Assembly (NCBI GenBank): GCA_035640715.1
Contig: DASQVO010000431.1
Location: 1-15,019, forward strand
Direction of reading: 5' to 3'
Length of the DNA stretch: 15,019 bases
Source: DASQVO01 sp035640715
GTDB taxonomy: Bacteria; Actinomycetota; Actinomycetes; Streptosporangiales; Streptosporangiaceae
Shown: piece by piece, positions 6,610 to 13,699 of the stretch
Layout: the number at the start of each line of letters is the position of its first letter
How positions within the stretch are numbered: position 1 is the first letter of the stretch
Notes under the pieces: model-generated
Databases searched by the model: none
What the model was told of the DNA's origin: nothing
What the model saw: only the letters and a program-made list of their open reading frames with translations
Position numbers and translations under genes: made by a program

Positions 6610-6791
6610 TCATGGCGGCGAAGCGGGCTCGGCAGATCAACGCGTACTATTCGCAGCTCGGTGAGGGCCTGCTGGAGTACGTGGGCCCGCTTGTCGAGAC
6701 CCGCGTGCAGGAAAAGCCGCTGTCCATCGCGCTGCGCGAGGTCCGGGAGAAGCTCCTTTCGGTCGAGCGCACTGAGCCCGCCGAGGGCTGA
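6522..6791 (+). CDS. rpoZ: DNA-directed RNA polymerase omega subunit
   Basis: Omega helps assemble the beta-prime subunit into RNA polymerase. The 89-residue protein matches the actinobacterial form: GIINPPIDELLKVVDSKYQL at about 9-28, IMAAKRARQINAYYSQLGEG at 30-49 with the conserved AAKRARQIN core, and EKPLSIALREVREKLL. The GTG start at 6522 has GGAAGG at 6510-6515, 6 bases upstream. Its first 88 bases are overlapped in another frame by the extended end of gmk, so translating ribosomes finishing gmk would cross the rpoZ start. gmk, rpoZ and coaBC are closely spaced and probably one operon. In Streptomyces rpoZ loss affects differentiation, so its dose may matter. Confidence 0.97.
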   Translation: MAGTPAADGIINPPIDELLKVVDSKYQLVIMAAKRARQINAYYSQLGEGLLEYVGPLVETRVQEKPLSIALREVREKLLSVERTEPAEG

Positions 6792-6821
6792 CGGCTCGCT
6801 CGACAGGCCGGGGCGCGCGCA

Positions 6822-8054
6822 GTGGCACCACGGGTCATCCTCGGCGTGGGCGCCGGAATCTCGGCCTACAAGGCCTGTGAGCTGCTCCGGCGGCTGACGG
6901 AATCCGGCCATGAGGTGCGCGTGGTCCCCACCCCGGACGCGCTCCGCTTCGTCGGCGAGGCAACATGGGCGGCGCTTTCCGGCAATCCGGTCACCACCGA
7001 TGCGTGGTCAGGCGCCGACCAGGTTCCGCATGTCCGGCTCGGGCAGTCGGCGGACCTGGTGCTCGTCGCGCCGGCGACGGCGGACCTGCTCGCGCGGGCC
7101 GCCGCGGGCATGGCGAACGACCTGCTGACGGCTACGTTGCTCACTGCGCGGTGCCCGGTACTGTATGCGCCCGCCATGCACACGGAGATGTGGGAGCATC
7201 CGGCCACCCAGGCCAACGTGGCACTGCTGCGGCACCGTGGCGCGATCGTCCTCGACCCGGCGAGCGGCCGGCTGACCGGGGCGGACACCGGTGCAGGCCG
7301 GCTGCCGGAGCCGGATGCGATCTACGCGGCCGCCGTACGGGTTCTCGCACGGGGAGCCAGCGGGCTGGGGCAGGACCTGGCCGGCCGGAAGGTGGTCGTG
7401 TCGGCCGGCGGGACCCGCGAGGAACTCGACCCCGTCCGGTTCCTCGGTAACTGGTCCTCTGGCAGGCAGGGGTACGCGTTCGCGGAGACCGCCGTCGCCC
7501 GGGGGGCGAAGGTGGTGCTCGTGTCGGCGAACGTGTCGCTGCCCGACCCGGCCGGGACGCGCGTCATCCGGGTGACATCCGCGCTGGAGATGCGGGATGC
7601 AGTGCTGGCCGAGTCGGCCGACGCGGACGCGGTCGTGATGGCGGCCGCCGTGGCCGACTTCCGCCCGGCCGCCCGGAGTGACTCGAAGATCAAGAAGAGC
7701 GGGGCCGGACCGGAGCCGATCCACCTCGTGCAGAACCCCGACATCCTCACCGAGCTGTCCGCGCGGCCGCACCCGGGCCAGGTCATCGTCGGGTTCGCCG
7801 CAGAGACCGACCCGGAACTAGCGGACAGCGCGGCGAAGCTCGCCCGCAAGGGCTGCGATCTGCTGGCCGTGAACCGGGTGGGGAACGGGCTGGCGTTCGG
7901 TACCAGGGATAATGAGGCCGTGGTGCTTGGCGCGGACGGGACACGCACCGAGATCGCGCGCGGCCCCAAGGAGGTCCTGGCTGACACGGTCTGGGATCTG
8001 GTGACCGCACGGCTAGGATGTCCCGGGCCGGTATCAGAGCCTGGTGCCGGCTGA
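6822..8054 (+). CDS. coaBC: Bifunctional phosphopantothenoylcysteine synthetase/decarboxylase (CoaBC)
   Basis: CoaBC joins cysteine to phosphopantothenate using CTP and then decarboxylates the product to phosphopantetheine, in coenzyme A synthesis. The 410 residues contain an N-terminal FMN-binding decarboxylase (CoaC): GVGAGISAYKA at 8-18, catalytic His70 in VPHVRL, APATADLLARAAAG at 83-96 and APAMHTEMWEHPAT at 116-129. The C-terminal synthetase (CoaB) has SAGGTREELDPVRFLGN at 194-210, AAAVADFRP, the lysine motif SKIKKSG at 288-294, NPDIL at 305-309 and GFAAET at 324-329. PAMH in place of PAMN, and no cysteine in the LTGADTGAGRLPEP clamp, are as I recall actinobacterial enzymes and not defects. 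It starts 30 bases after rpoZ; no strong ribosome site is visible before the GTG. Confidence 0.96.
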   Translation: MAPRVILGVGAGISAYKACELLRRLTESGHEVRVVPTPDALRFVGEATWAALSGNPVTTDAWSGADQVPHVRLGQSADLVLVAPATADLLARAAAGMANDLLTATLLTARCPVLYAPAMHTEMWEHPATQANVALLRHRGAIVLDPASGRLTGADTGAGRLPEPDAIYAAAVRVLARGASGLGQDLAGRKVVVSAGGTREELDPVRFLGNWSSGRQGYAFAETAVARGAKVVLVSANVSLPDPAGTRVIRVTSALEMRDAVLAESADADAVVMAAAVADFRPAARSDSKIKKSGAGPEPIHLVQNPDILTELSARPHPGQVIVGFAAETDPELADSAAKLARKGCDLLAVNRVGNGLAFGTRDNEAVVLGADGTRTEIARGPKEVLADTVWDLVTARLGCPGPVSEPGAG

Positions 8055-8092
8055 TCAGGTACGAAGTAACCTTTAGTACGTTTGAGCGGGCT

Positions 8093-8146
8093 CGGACTCC
8101 GTTTCCTGGCAACGGCGTGATCATGGATAAACTTCGGCCGAGTCCG
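8093..8146 (+). promoter_or_regulatory. Possible structured leader of metK
   Basis: In the 114-base gap before metK, CGGACTC (8093-8099) can pair with GAGTCCG (8140-8146). CCGTT (8099-8103) can also pair with AACGG (8111-8115) inside it, sharing one base. The last arm ends 22 bases before the start codon, close to the ribosome site. This could be a regulatory leader, but I could not match it to any SAM riboswitch consensus I know. Confidence 0.25.
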
Positions 8147-8168
8147 CATCAGCAGAAATGGGAGTCTC

Positions 8169-9362
8169 GTGGCACGTCGCCTCTTTACCTCCGAGTCGGT
8201 CACTGAGGGCCATCCCGACAAGATGGCCGATCAGATCAGTGACGCGATCCTCGACGCCATGATCAAGGACGACATCAACAGCAGGGTCGCCGTCGAGACT
8301 CTCATCACCACGGGCCAGGTTCACGTGGCCGGCGAGGTCACCACGCAGACCTACGTGGATATCCCCGGGATCATCAGGGAGAAGATCCTCGAGGTCGGCT
8401 ACGACTCCTCCGCCAAGGGCTTTGACGGCGCCTCCTGCGGCGTGTCGGTGTCCATTGGCTCACAGTCGCCCGACATCGCCCTCGGCGTCGAGGATGCCTA
8501 TGAGTACCGGGAGGGCGAGGGCACCGAGGATCTGGACCGCCAGGGCGCCGGCGACCAGGGCCTGATGTTCGGCTACGCGTGCCGCGAGACGCCCGAGCTG
8601 ATGCCGTTGCCGATCATGCTGGCGCACCAGCTCGCGCGGCAGCTGTCCGAGGTCCGCCGCAGCGGCACCGTGCCGTACCTGCGGCCCGATGGCAAGACAC
8701 AGGTGACGGTCGAATACTCGGGCATCACGCCGGTACGGCTCGACACGGTCGTGGTGTCGACGCAGCATGCCCCGGATATCAACCTGAAGGAGCTGCTCGC
8801 GCCCGACGTCAAGGACTACGTGGTCGACCCGGTGCTGGCAAGCCTCGACCTCGACACGACCGGCTACCGGCTGCTGGTCAACCCCACCGGCCGCTTCGAG
8901 GTGGGTGGCCCCATGGGCGACGCCGGCCTGACCGGCCGCAAGATCATTATCGATACGTACGGCGGCATGGCGCGGCACGGCGGGGGAGCCTTCTCCGGCA
9001 AGGACCCGTCCAAGGTCGACCGCAGCGCGGCGTACGCGATGCGCTGGGTGGCCAAGAATGTCGTCGCGGCCGGCCTGGCGGACAGGTGCGAGACGCAGGT
9101 GGCCTACGCGATCGGCAAGGCCAAGCCGGTCGGGCTGTTCGTCGAGTGCTATGGCACCGAGCACGTGCCCGTCGAGCGGATCCAGGATGCGGTCCTGTCC
9201 GTGTTCGATCTCCGCCCGCGCGCGATCATCTCGGCGCTGGACCTGCTGCGCCCGATCTACTCCCAGACCGCCGCCTACGGTCACTTCGGGCGCACCGAGC
9301 CGGACTTCTCATGGGAGCGCACCGACCGGGTCGATCAGCTCCGGGCCGCCGTCGGCATCTGA
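8169..9362 (+). CDS. metK: S-adenosylmethionine synthetase
   Basis: MetK makes S-adenosylmethionine from methionine and ATP. The 397-residue length is typical. Visible signatures are FTSESVTEGHPDK at 6-18 (the ATP-binding GHPDK), VGYDSSAKGFDGASCGV at 76-92, the hexapeptide GAGDQG at 126-131 and the P-loop-like GGGAFSGKDPSKVDRS at 271-286. NPTGRFEVGGPMGDAGLTGR lies at 238-257. The GTG start has GGGAG at 8160-8164, 4 bases upstream. It follows coaBC after 114 bases holding a possible structured leader. In Streptomyces, priA normally follows; here the conserved order ends directly after metK. Confidence 0.98.
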   Translation: MARRLFTSESVTEGHPDKMADQISDAILDAMIKDDINSRVAVETLITTGQVHVAGEVTTQTYVDIPGIIREKILEVGYDSSAKGFDGASCGVSVSIGSQSPDIALGVEDAYEYREGEGTEDLDRQGAGDQGLMFGYACRETPELMPLPIMLAHQLARQLSEVRRSGTVPYLRPDGKTQVTVEYSGITPVRLDTVVVSTQHAPDINLKELLAPDVKDYVVDPVLASLDLDTTGYRLLVNPTGRFEVGGPMGDAGLTGRKIIIDTYGGMARHGGGAFSGKDPSKVDRSAAYAMRWVAKNVVAAGLADRCETQVAYAIGKAKPVGLFVECYGTEHVPVERIQDAVLSVFDLRPRAIISALDLLRPIYSQTAAYGHFGRTEPDFSWERTDRVDQLRAAVGI

Positions 9363-9390
9363 GAACCGCGGTCTCGCTTACTTCCAGGCT

Positions 9391-9570
9391 TGACATTCTC
9401 CACCGCCCTGAGGGAGCGGGGATGTCAGCCGCGGCCTGGCGGTCGCGCTGCTGGTTCGCGTTCACAGCCGTGCCCTGATGCGCATGGGCGGGAGTCTCCC
9501 ACGCCGCAACTTTGATGATCTTCCCGTCGCGCAGGTGAAGAGGTAGCAGACCTGTCCGGCCGTGTCCGGT
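9391..9570 (-). mobile_element. Probable relic of an IS200/IS605-type right end (tnpB 3' end/omega-RNA-like)
   Basis: TGACAT (9391-9396) and ATGTCA (9422-9427) enclose an imperfect inner stem around CCGCCCT and GGGAGCGG. This resembles the GC-rich hairpin plus TGTCAA edge at the right end of IS200/IS605 elements with tnpB. Read on the minus strand, about 60 codons from 9570 to 9391 are open and include HLRDGKIIKVAAWETP and NANQQRDRQAAADIPAPSGR, which resemble trailing sequence I associate with actinobacterial elements of this type. No TnpB zinc ribbon or RuvC motif, and no TnpA, is present, so at most the end survives. The hairpin edge lies 28 bases from the metK stop. The family call is from memory and needs a search. 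Confidence 0.35.
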
Positions 9571-9762
9571 CGCCTGGCGTGGCGTTGAACCCGGGGCCGT
9601 GCAGGTCCCTATCACCGCATTCCGGTCAGGATTGTCTCCACTACGGAGTGTTTGCAGCCGTTTACTAGCCCCGTATTGGGTAACAGTACGTAATTAATGA
9701 CTTCGATGTGGTGATAGCCGGATGTTCTGCCCGCAGCCGCTTTCGGCGTCCCGCCCGGAGCT

Positions 9763-9793
9763 GCCGCAACGCGCGGATTCCGCGCGTTGCGGC
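9763..9793. terminator. Perfect 14-base-pair hairpin with 3-base loop
   Basis: GCCGCAACGCGCGG (9763-9776) and CCGCGCGTTGCGGC (9780-9793) are exact reverse complements separated by ATT. This is the strongest stem in the window. Two weaker GC-rich inverted repeats follow at once (CAGGCC/GGCCTG and GGCCCG/CGGGCC). It could be a bidirectional terminator without T-tracts or a remnant of a mobile-element end. Neighbouring genes are about 280 to 400 bases away, so it terminates nothing obvious. Confidence 0.5.
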
Positions 9794-9867
9794 CACAGGC
9801 CCGGTGGCCTGCGGGCCGGCGGAGGGGAGTCCCTGCCGGCGCGGCAACCGGAACCGGGCAAAGCACG

Positions 9868-9951
9868 TGCGTATGCGCATGCCGAAGCGTATGCGAATGA
9901 ATTTGCGGATGAATTTGCGGAAGCTCATGCCAATGCACGTGCAGATGAATA
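9868..9951 (+). repeat. Degenerate hexanucleotide repeat tract (about 14 units)
   Basis: The stretch divides into about 14 six-base units with consensus near TGCGNA: TGCGTA, TGCGCA, TGCCGA, AGCGTA, TGCGAA, TGAATT, TGCGGA and so on. A 12-base unit (RATGAATTTGCG) is repeated nearly exactly twice in the middle. The tract is bracketed by GCACGTGC at 9863-9870 and 9935-9942. All frames give alternating dipeptides: Ala-X and Arg-Met on the plus strand, His-X on the minus. It is much less GC-rich than its surroundings. Confidence 0.65.
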
Positions 9952-10072
9952 ATATGAGGGCCATCCGGTCTGCAGGACACGGCCGGCGGAGTCGTGCATC
10001 AGGCCCGTGCCCGTGATCGAGAGACCTGCGGCCGGCCTACACATGGTCACAGCTATGTCAGGAGACTGAAAA

Positions 10073-10309
10073 ATGCAGGGCATCTACAACGGCATGTCTG
10101 CCGCGGACCTCGACGGTGCGGCATGGCGCAAGAGCCAGCGCAGCAATTCCCAGGGTGCCTGCGTGGAGATGGCCAGGATCGACGCCGAGACGATTGCGAT
10201 GCGGAACTCCAGGGACCCGCAGGGGCCAGCACTTATCTACCGGCGTGAGGCGATTGCCACACTCATCGATAGCTTGAAGGATGGCGACTTCGACAACCTG
10301 ATCTCCTGA
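10073..10309 (+). CDS. DUF397 domain protein
   Basis: The 78-residue protein shows the DUF397 pattern: WRKSQRSNSQGACVEMA at 18-34, IAMRNSRDPQGPAL at 41-54, and an end with IDSLKDGDFD at 65-74. DUF397 proteins are abundant in actinomycetes and are usually encoded next to an XRE-type helix-turn-helix regulator. Some such pairs (the WhiJ-like systems of Streptomyces) affect development and antibiotic production. The ATG has AGGAG at 10060-10064, 8 bases upstream, so it is probably translated. No XRE partner lies in the window, so this is an orphan copy. Molecular function is unknown; it may act on a regulator encoded elsewhere. Confidence 0.88.
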   Translation: MQGIYNGMSAADLDGAAWRKSQRSNSQGACVEMARIDAETIAMRNSRDPQGPALIYRREAIATLIDSLKDGDFDNLIS

Positions 10310-10565
10310 CACGCCGGTATGGCGAGCCGCCAGCCGACGCCAGCCCGGCAGGCGTCTGCGCAGGGCGGCATCGCGCCGCTAGCCGCCGCCCGCCCCCGCC
10401 GGAGTAAATGCGTACGGGCAGGGCGGCTCCGGCCGCTCCAGTCAGGCCCGTGTCGGCCAGATCGGCTTTGGGACGGATCAACACGGGCGTCATCCGTGGG
10501 GATCGGCAGATTGTGCGGACCGATTCGGCGAACTTGCCCGGCCGTATCCAACCGAGGGAGGCGTC
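10310..10565. other. Intergenic region before the VOC gene with an 8-base inverted repeat
   Basis: GCCCGTGT (10446-10453) and ACACGGGC (10481-10488) form an 8-base inverted repeat with a 27-base loop, about 80 bases before the VOC gene start. It may lie in the leader of that gene. No gene or clear promoter is seen in the rest. Confidence 0.3.
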
Positions 10566-11063
10566 ATGACCGACAGCCAGATTGACCTGGCGGCGCTCGA
10601 AGCGCGGCGTGCCCGGCTGCGCGCGGAATATGTCAAGGACGCACCGCCGGTCAGCAGCGCACGTGGCATACACCACACGGCGCTGCTCAGCTCGGACGTA
10701 GAGCGGACGATCCAGTTCTACCAGGGGATTCTGGAGTTCCCGCTCACGGAGATCTTCGAGAACAGGGACTACAAAGGTTCCAGCCATTTCTTTTTCGACG
10801 TGGGCCACGGGAACCTGCTTGCCTTTTTCGACTTCCCCGGCCTGGACCTCGGGCCGTACGCGGAGGTCCTGGGGGGCCTGCACCACCTCGCCATATCGGT
10901 GACGCCGGAATCCTGGCAGCACCTGCGCGGCAAACTCGACGCGGCCGGTGTCCCATACCAGGTTGAAAGCGGTACCTCGATCTATTTCCGCGACCCGGAC
11001 GGTGCACGCGTTGAACTGCTCGCCGATCCGCTCGGCGAGATGTACGGCACCCGCGTGAGCTGA
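10566..11063 (+). CDS. VOC-fold (glyoxalase/extradiol dioxygenase-like) metalloprotein
   Basis: The 165 residues show the paired beta-alpha-beta-beta-beta modules of the vicinal oxygen chelate superfamily, after a charged N-terminal helix (residues 5-25). Module one begins GIHHTALLSSDVERTIQFYQ at 34-53, and module two begins GLHHLAISV at 104-112 and ends YFRDPDGARVELLADP at 140-155. Likely metal ligands are His37, His107 and Glu150. That set fits an Fe(II) or Mn(II) dioxygenase, lyase or isomerase; the substrate cannot be told. The ATG has GAGGGAGG at 10554-10561, 4 bases upstream. The gene converges on the permease with only 7 bases between stop codons. It is not clearly linked to either neighbour. 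Confidence 0.88.
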   Translation: MTDSQIDLAALEARRARLRAEYVKDAPPVSSARGIHHTALLSSDVERTIQFYQGILEFPLTEIFENRDYKGSSHFFFDVGHGNLLAFFDFPGLDLGPYAEVLGGLHHLAISVTPESWQHLRGKLDAAGVPYQVESGTSIYFRDPDGARVELLADPLGEMYGTRVS

Positions 11064-11070
11064 TCCGCTG

Positions 11071-12545
11071 CTATCCGACTTCCACGGTGTGCCCGGGCGC
11101 GGCGGCCCCTTCCTGCGCCCTTATGGTCCGCCGGCCGGCGATCAGCCAGCCGGCGAAGGCGATGATAAGCGCCACCACGACGCCGAGGTTGGCAAGGGCC
11201 CAGGTGCCCGCCTTACCGCCGAGGCCGAACGGCCCGAGCAGGTAGCCCTGCCACTTCAGCCAGCTAGCCGAGGTGTTGGTCACCAGGCCCCAGCCGATGA
11301 CGGTACCGATCACCAGCAGCGCGACGGACAGCCAGCGAACGTCACCGTAGCGGCCCTGCGGGTCGTACAGGTCCCGGTCGGCGTAGTCCCGCCTGCGCAA
11401 CGCGATGTCGGCCAGCATCACCCCGCACCAGGCGGCGATGGGCACGCCCAGGGTGATGAGGAATCCCTCGAACGGGCCGATGAAGTTGCGGGAGAAGAAA
11501 ACCACGTAGATGGTGCCGGCGATCATCAGGATGCCGTCGATCAGGGCTGCCACGTACCTCGGGGCGCGCAGGCCGGCGGCGAGCAGCGTCAGCCCGGATG
11601 AGTAGATGTCCAGCACGGCCCCGCCGGCCAGCCCGAGCACGGCGACGATGGCGAACGGGAACAGGTACCAGGTCGGCAGGATCGTGGTCAGCGCGCCGAT
11701 CGGGTCGGCGAAGATGGCGGTGTTCAGGGACGGCGACGAGCCGGCCAGCAGCAGGCCGAATCCGAGCAGGAAGATGGGCGCGACCGCGGAGCCGAACGTG
11801 GTCCAGCCGATCACCCCGCCGCTGGAGGCGCGGCGCGGCAGATAGCGGGAGTAGTCGGCCGCGGTGTTGACCCACCCGAGGCCGAAGCCGGTCATCACGA
11901 AGATGATCGCGCCGATGAACGCCGCCGCCGAGCCGGAGTGCAGGTGTGACACGGTGGCCCAGTGGATCTTGCCGGCCGCCAGGATGAAGTAGACGACCGT
12001 CAGGATGCCGGTGATCGCGGTGATGCCGGCCTGCAGCCGCATGATCGTGTCGAAGCCGAGGACACCGCCCCCCACGATCAGCACAGTGATCACCAGGAAC
12101 GCGATGATCTTGGTGACGTCTCCGCCGCTCCAGCCCATCCGCTGGAACACCGTGGCGGTGGCGAGCGTGGCCAGCGCCGTCAGCACGATCTCCCAGCCCA
12201 CGCACAGAACCCAGGAGATCACTGACGGGACCTTGTTGCCGCGCACACCGAAGGCGGCGCGGGACAGGATCAGCGTCGGCGCGGAGCCGCGCTTCCCGGC
12301 AAGCGCGATGAACCCGCAGAGCAGGAAGGACACCACGATCCCGATCAGGCCGGCGATGGACGCCTGCCAGAAGGAGATGTGGAAGCCCAGCACGAACGAG
12401 CCGTAGCTCAGCCCCAGCACTGATACGTTGGCGGCGAACCACGGCCAGAAAAGCTGCCGCGGCGCCCCCTTGCGCTCGTCCTCGCCGATGACGTTGATGC
12501 CGTTGAGTTCGATGCCCCCGGCGCGCTGCCCGGTTACCGTGTCAC
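11071..12545 (-). CDS. NCS1-family cytosine/purine permease (CodB-like), apparently frameshifted at its start
   Basis: The protein is a polytopic inner-membrane transporter of the NCS1 family, which imports nucleobases and related compounds with Na+ or H+. From an internal GTG at 12420 it reads 449 residues with about a dozen hydrophobic segments, beginning LGLSYGSFVLGFHISFWQA. However, family homology continues 5' of that GTG: NGINVIGEDERKGAPRQLFW, then PWFAANVSV, the normal N terminus. That stretch has no ATG, GTG or TTG before an in-frame TGA at 12549-12547. The best start is GTG 12545-12543, with GGAGGAG 5 bases upstream, but its frame reads GTG-ACA-CGG-TAA. One extra G near 12537 would join it to the rest and give about 491 residues. 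It is a recent pseudogene, a sequencing error, or a shortened protein from 12420. Confidence 0.85.
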
Positions 12546-12587
12546 CTCAGCTCCTCCCGGATGCAACACGACCTGATAAGACACAAC

Positions 12588-12617
12588 TTGACAATCTGAC
12601 ACCTGGCACTGAAACAT
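12588..12617 (+). promoter_or_regulatory. Promoter of the glycohydrolase-kinase operon, probably leaderless
   Basis: A perfect -35 TTGACA (12588-12593) is followed after 18 bases by AAACAT (12612-12617), which keeps the A at position 2 and T at position 6 of a -10. Transcription would begin about 12623-12626, exactly at the GTG/ATG start of the glycohydrolase gene, which has no ribosome site. Leaderless messages are common in actinomycetes. The 77-base divergent space must also hold the permease promoter. Confidence 0.45.
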
Positions 12618-12625
12618 CGCCGGTG

Positions 12626-13699
12626 ATGGTCCATCTTCCCAGTGCAGCGTCCGGTCAGGTTGACGATGTGGCCCAGCGTGCCAGGGGTGCCCTGTATGGG
12701 CTCGCCATCGGCGACGCCCTGGGCATGCCCACGCAGATGCTGTCGCGGCGGGAGATCATCGAGCGCTGGGGCGGGATGCTGACCGGGTTCGAGCAGGCCC
12801 CGCACGATCACCCCATCGCGGCCGGGCAGCCCGCCGGCGCGGTCACCGACGACACCCAGCAGGCTGTCCTGCTGGGAAAGCTGCTCATCGCCGGGCGCGG
12901 GACTGTCGACGCCCAGAAACTGGCCTTGGCGCTCGTCGCATGGGAGACGGACATGGCCGCGCGGGGCTCACTGGATCTGCTGGGCCCGTCGACCCGGCGC
13001 GCCCTGGCGGCAGTGCAGGCCGGGACGTCGCCCGAGGAGGCTGGCGCCAGCGGCGACACCAATGGTGCAGCGATGCGGATCGCCCCGGTGGGGATCGCCG
13101 TGAGCGTCACGGCAGCGGACGGCCGGGCCGGCACCGGGGAGAGCCTCGCCGCCCTGGTCGACCGGGTGGTCGAGGCCAGCCGCGTCACGCACAACACGGG
13201 GCTGGCACTGGCCGGGGCCGCCGCTGTGGCCGCCGCGGTGAGCGCCGGGATCGCCGGCGCCACGGTCTCCGAGGCCACGGAGACTGCCATCGCTGCCGCC
13301 CGGCTGGCAGCCAGGCACGGTCACTGGGTCGCCGGCGCCGACGTCGCCGCGCGCATCGAATGGGCGACCGGCCTGGTCGCCGCGCGGCCGGCCCCCGCGG
13401 CCGCCGAGATGATCTACCGGCTGGTCGGCACCAGTCTGGCCACGCAGGAATCCGTGCCGGCCGCCTTCGCGACGCTGAGCGTGATACCGGACGATCCGTG
13501 GCGGGCGTGCCGTCTCGCGGCCTCACTCGGCGGGGACTGCGACACGATCGCCGCGATGGCCGGGGCGGTCGGCGGCGCGTGCCACGGCCTGGCGGCGTTT
13601 CCCACCGAGGCGGTCGCTGTCATCCACGCCCATGGCCTGGGCCTCTCCCGTCTGGCCGACAGCCTGCTCGCGCTCCGCCTGCGCGGCAGTCGCAGGTGA
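12626..13699 (+). CDS. ADP-ribosylglycohydrolase-family enzyme
   Basis: The family (DraG/ARH fold) uses a dinuclear metal site to hydrolyse N- or O-glycosidic bonds of ADP-ribose or smaller ribosides. The 357 residues show GALYGLAIGDALGMPTQ at 21-37 and the metal motif VTDDTQQA at 73-80. SGDTNGAAMRIAPVG lies at 142-156, HNTGLALAGAAA at 189-200, and the second metal motif LGGDCDTIAAMAGAVGGA at 301-318. The frame opens at 12428 inside the permease region. Homology and a promoter that would start transcription at about 12623-12626 argue for ATG 12626 or GTG 12623, without a ribosome site. It overlaps the PfkB kinase by 4 bases (GTGA). With an NCS1 permease divergent and a sugar kinase downstream, a small-molecule role in nucleoside or ADP-ribose salvage is more likely than protein de-ADP-ribosylation. 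This is inference. Confidence 0.9.
   Translation: MVHLPSAASGQVDDVAQRARGALYGLAIGDALGMPTQMLSRREIIERWGGMLTGFEQAPHDHPIAAGQPAGAVTDDTQQAVLLGKLLIAGRGTVDAQKLALALVAWETDMAARGSLDLLGPSTRRALAAVQAGTSPEEAGASGDTNGAAMRIAPVGIAVSVTAADGRAGTGESLAALVDRVVEASRVTHNTGLALAGAAAVAAAVSAGIAGATVSEATETAIAAARLAARHGHWVAGADVAARIEWATGLVAARPAPAAAEMIYRLVGTSLATQESVPAAFATLSVIPDDPWRACRLAASLGGDCDTIAAMAGAVGGACHGLAAFPTEAVAVIHAHGLGLSRLADSLLALRLRGSRR

Larger units (their letters stand above)
9571..10072. other. Non-coding accessory region before the DUF397 gene
   Basis: No convincing gene lies here. An AT-rich patch at 9660-9710, including GTAATTAATGAC, could hold a promoter but has no clear -35/-10 pair. A perfect hairpin at 9763-9793 and a hexamer-repeat tract at 9868-9951 are listed separately. 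A 76-codon frame (9722-9952) and a 102-codon frame (9708-10016) both run through the hairpin and the repeat, have poor third-position bias in the repeat, and look fortuitous. Confidence 0.55.

Noticed and set aside
7137..7305. CoaBC with PAMH instead of PAMN and no cysteine in the substrate clamp
   Set aside because: As I recall, actinobacterial CoaBC proteins commonly read PAMHTEMW and lack that cysteine, so this is lineage-typical and not a defect.
9226..9615. Minus-strand 129-codon frame as a complete gene
   Set aside because: Half of it lies opposite metK. Only its upstream part resembles a transposon end, which is reported as a relic.
9708..10016. 102- and 76-codon frames across the hairpin and hexamer tract
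   Set aside because: Both span the perfect hairpin, show no codon bias and owe their apparent dipeptide pattern to the DNA repeat itself.
11046..11090. Bidirectional terminator between the convergent VOC and permease genes
   Set aside because: The stop codons are only 7 bases apart and no convincing stem spans the junction.
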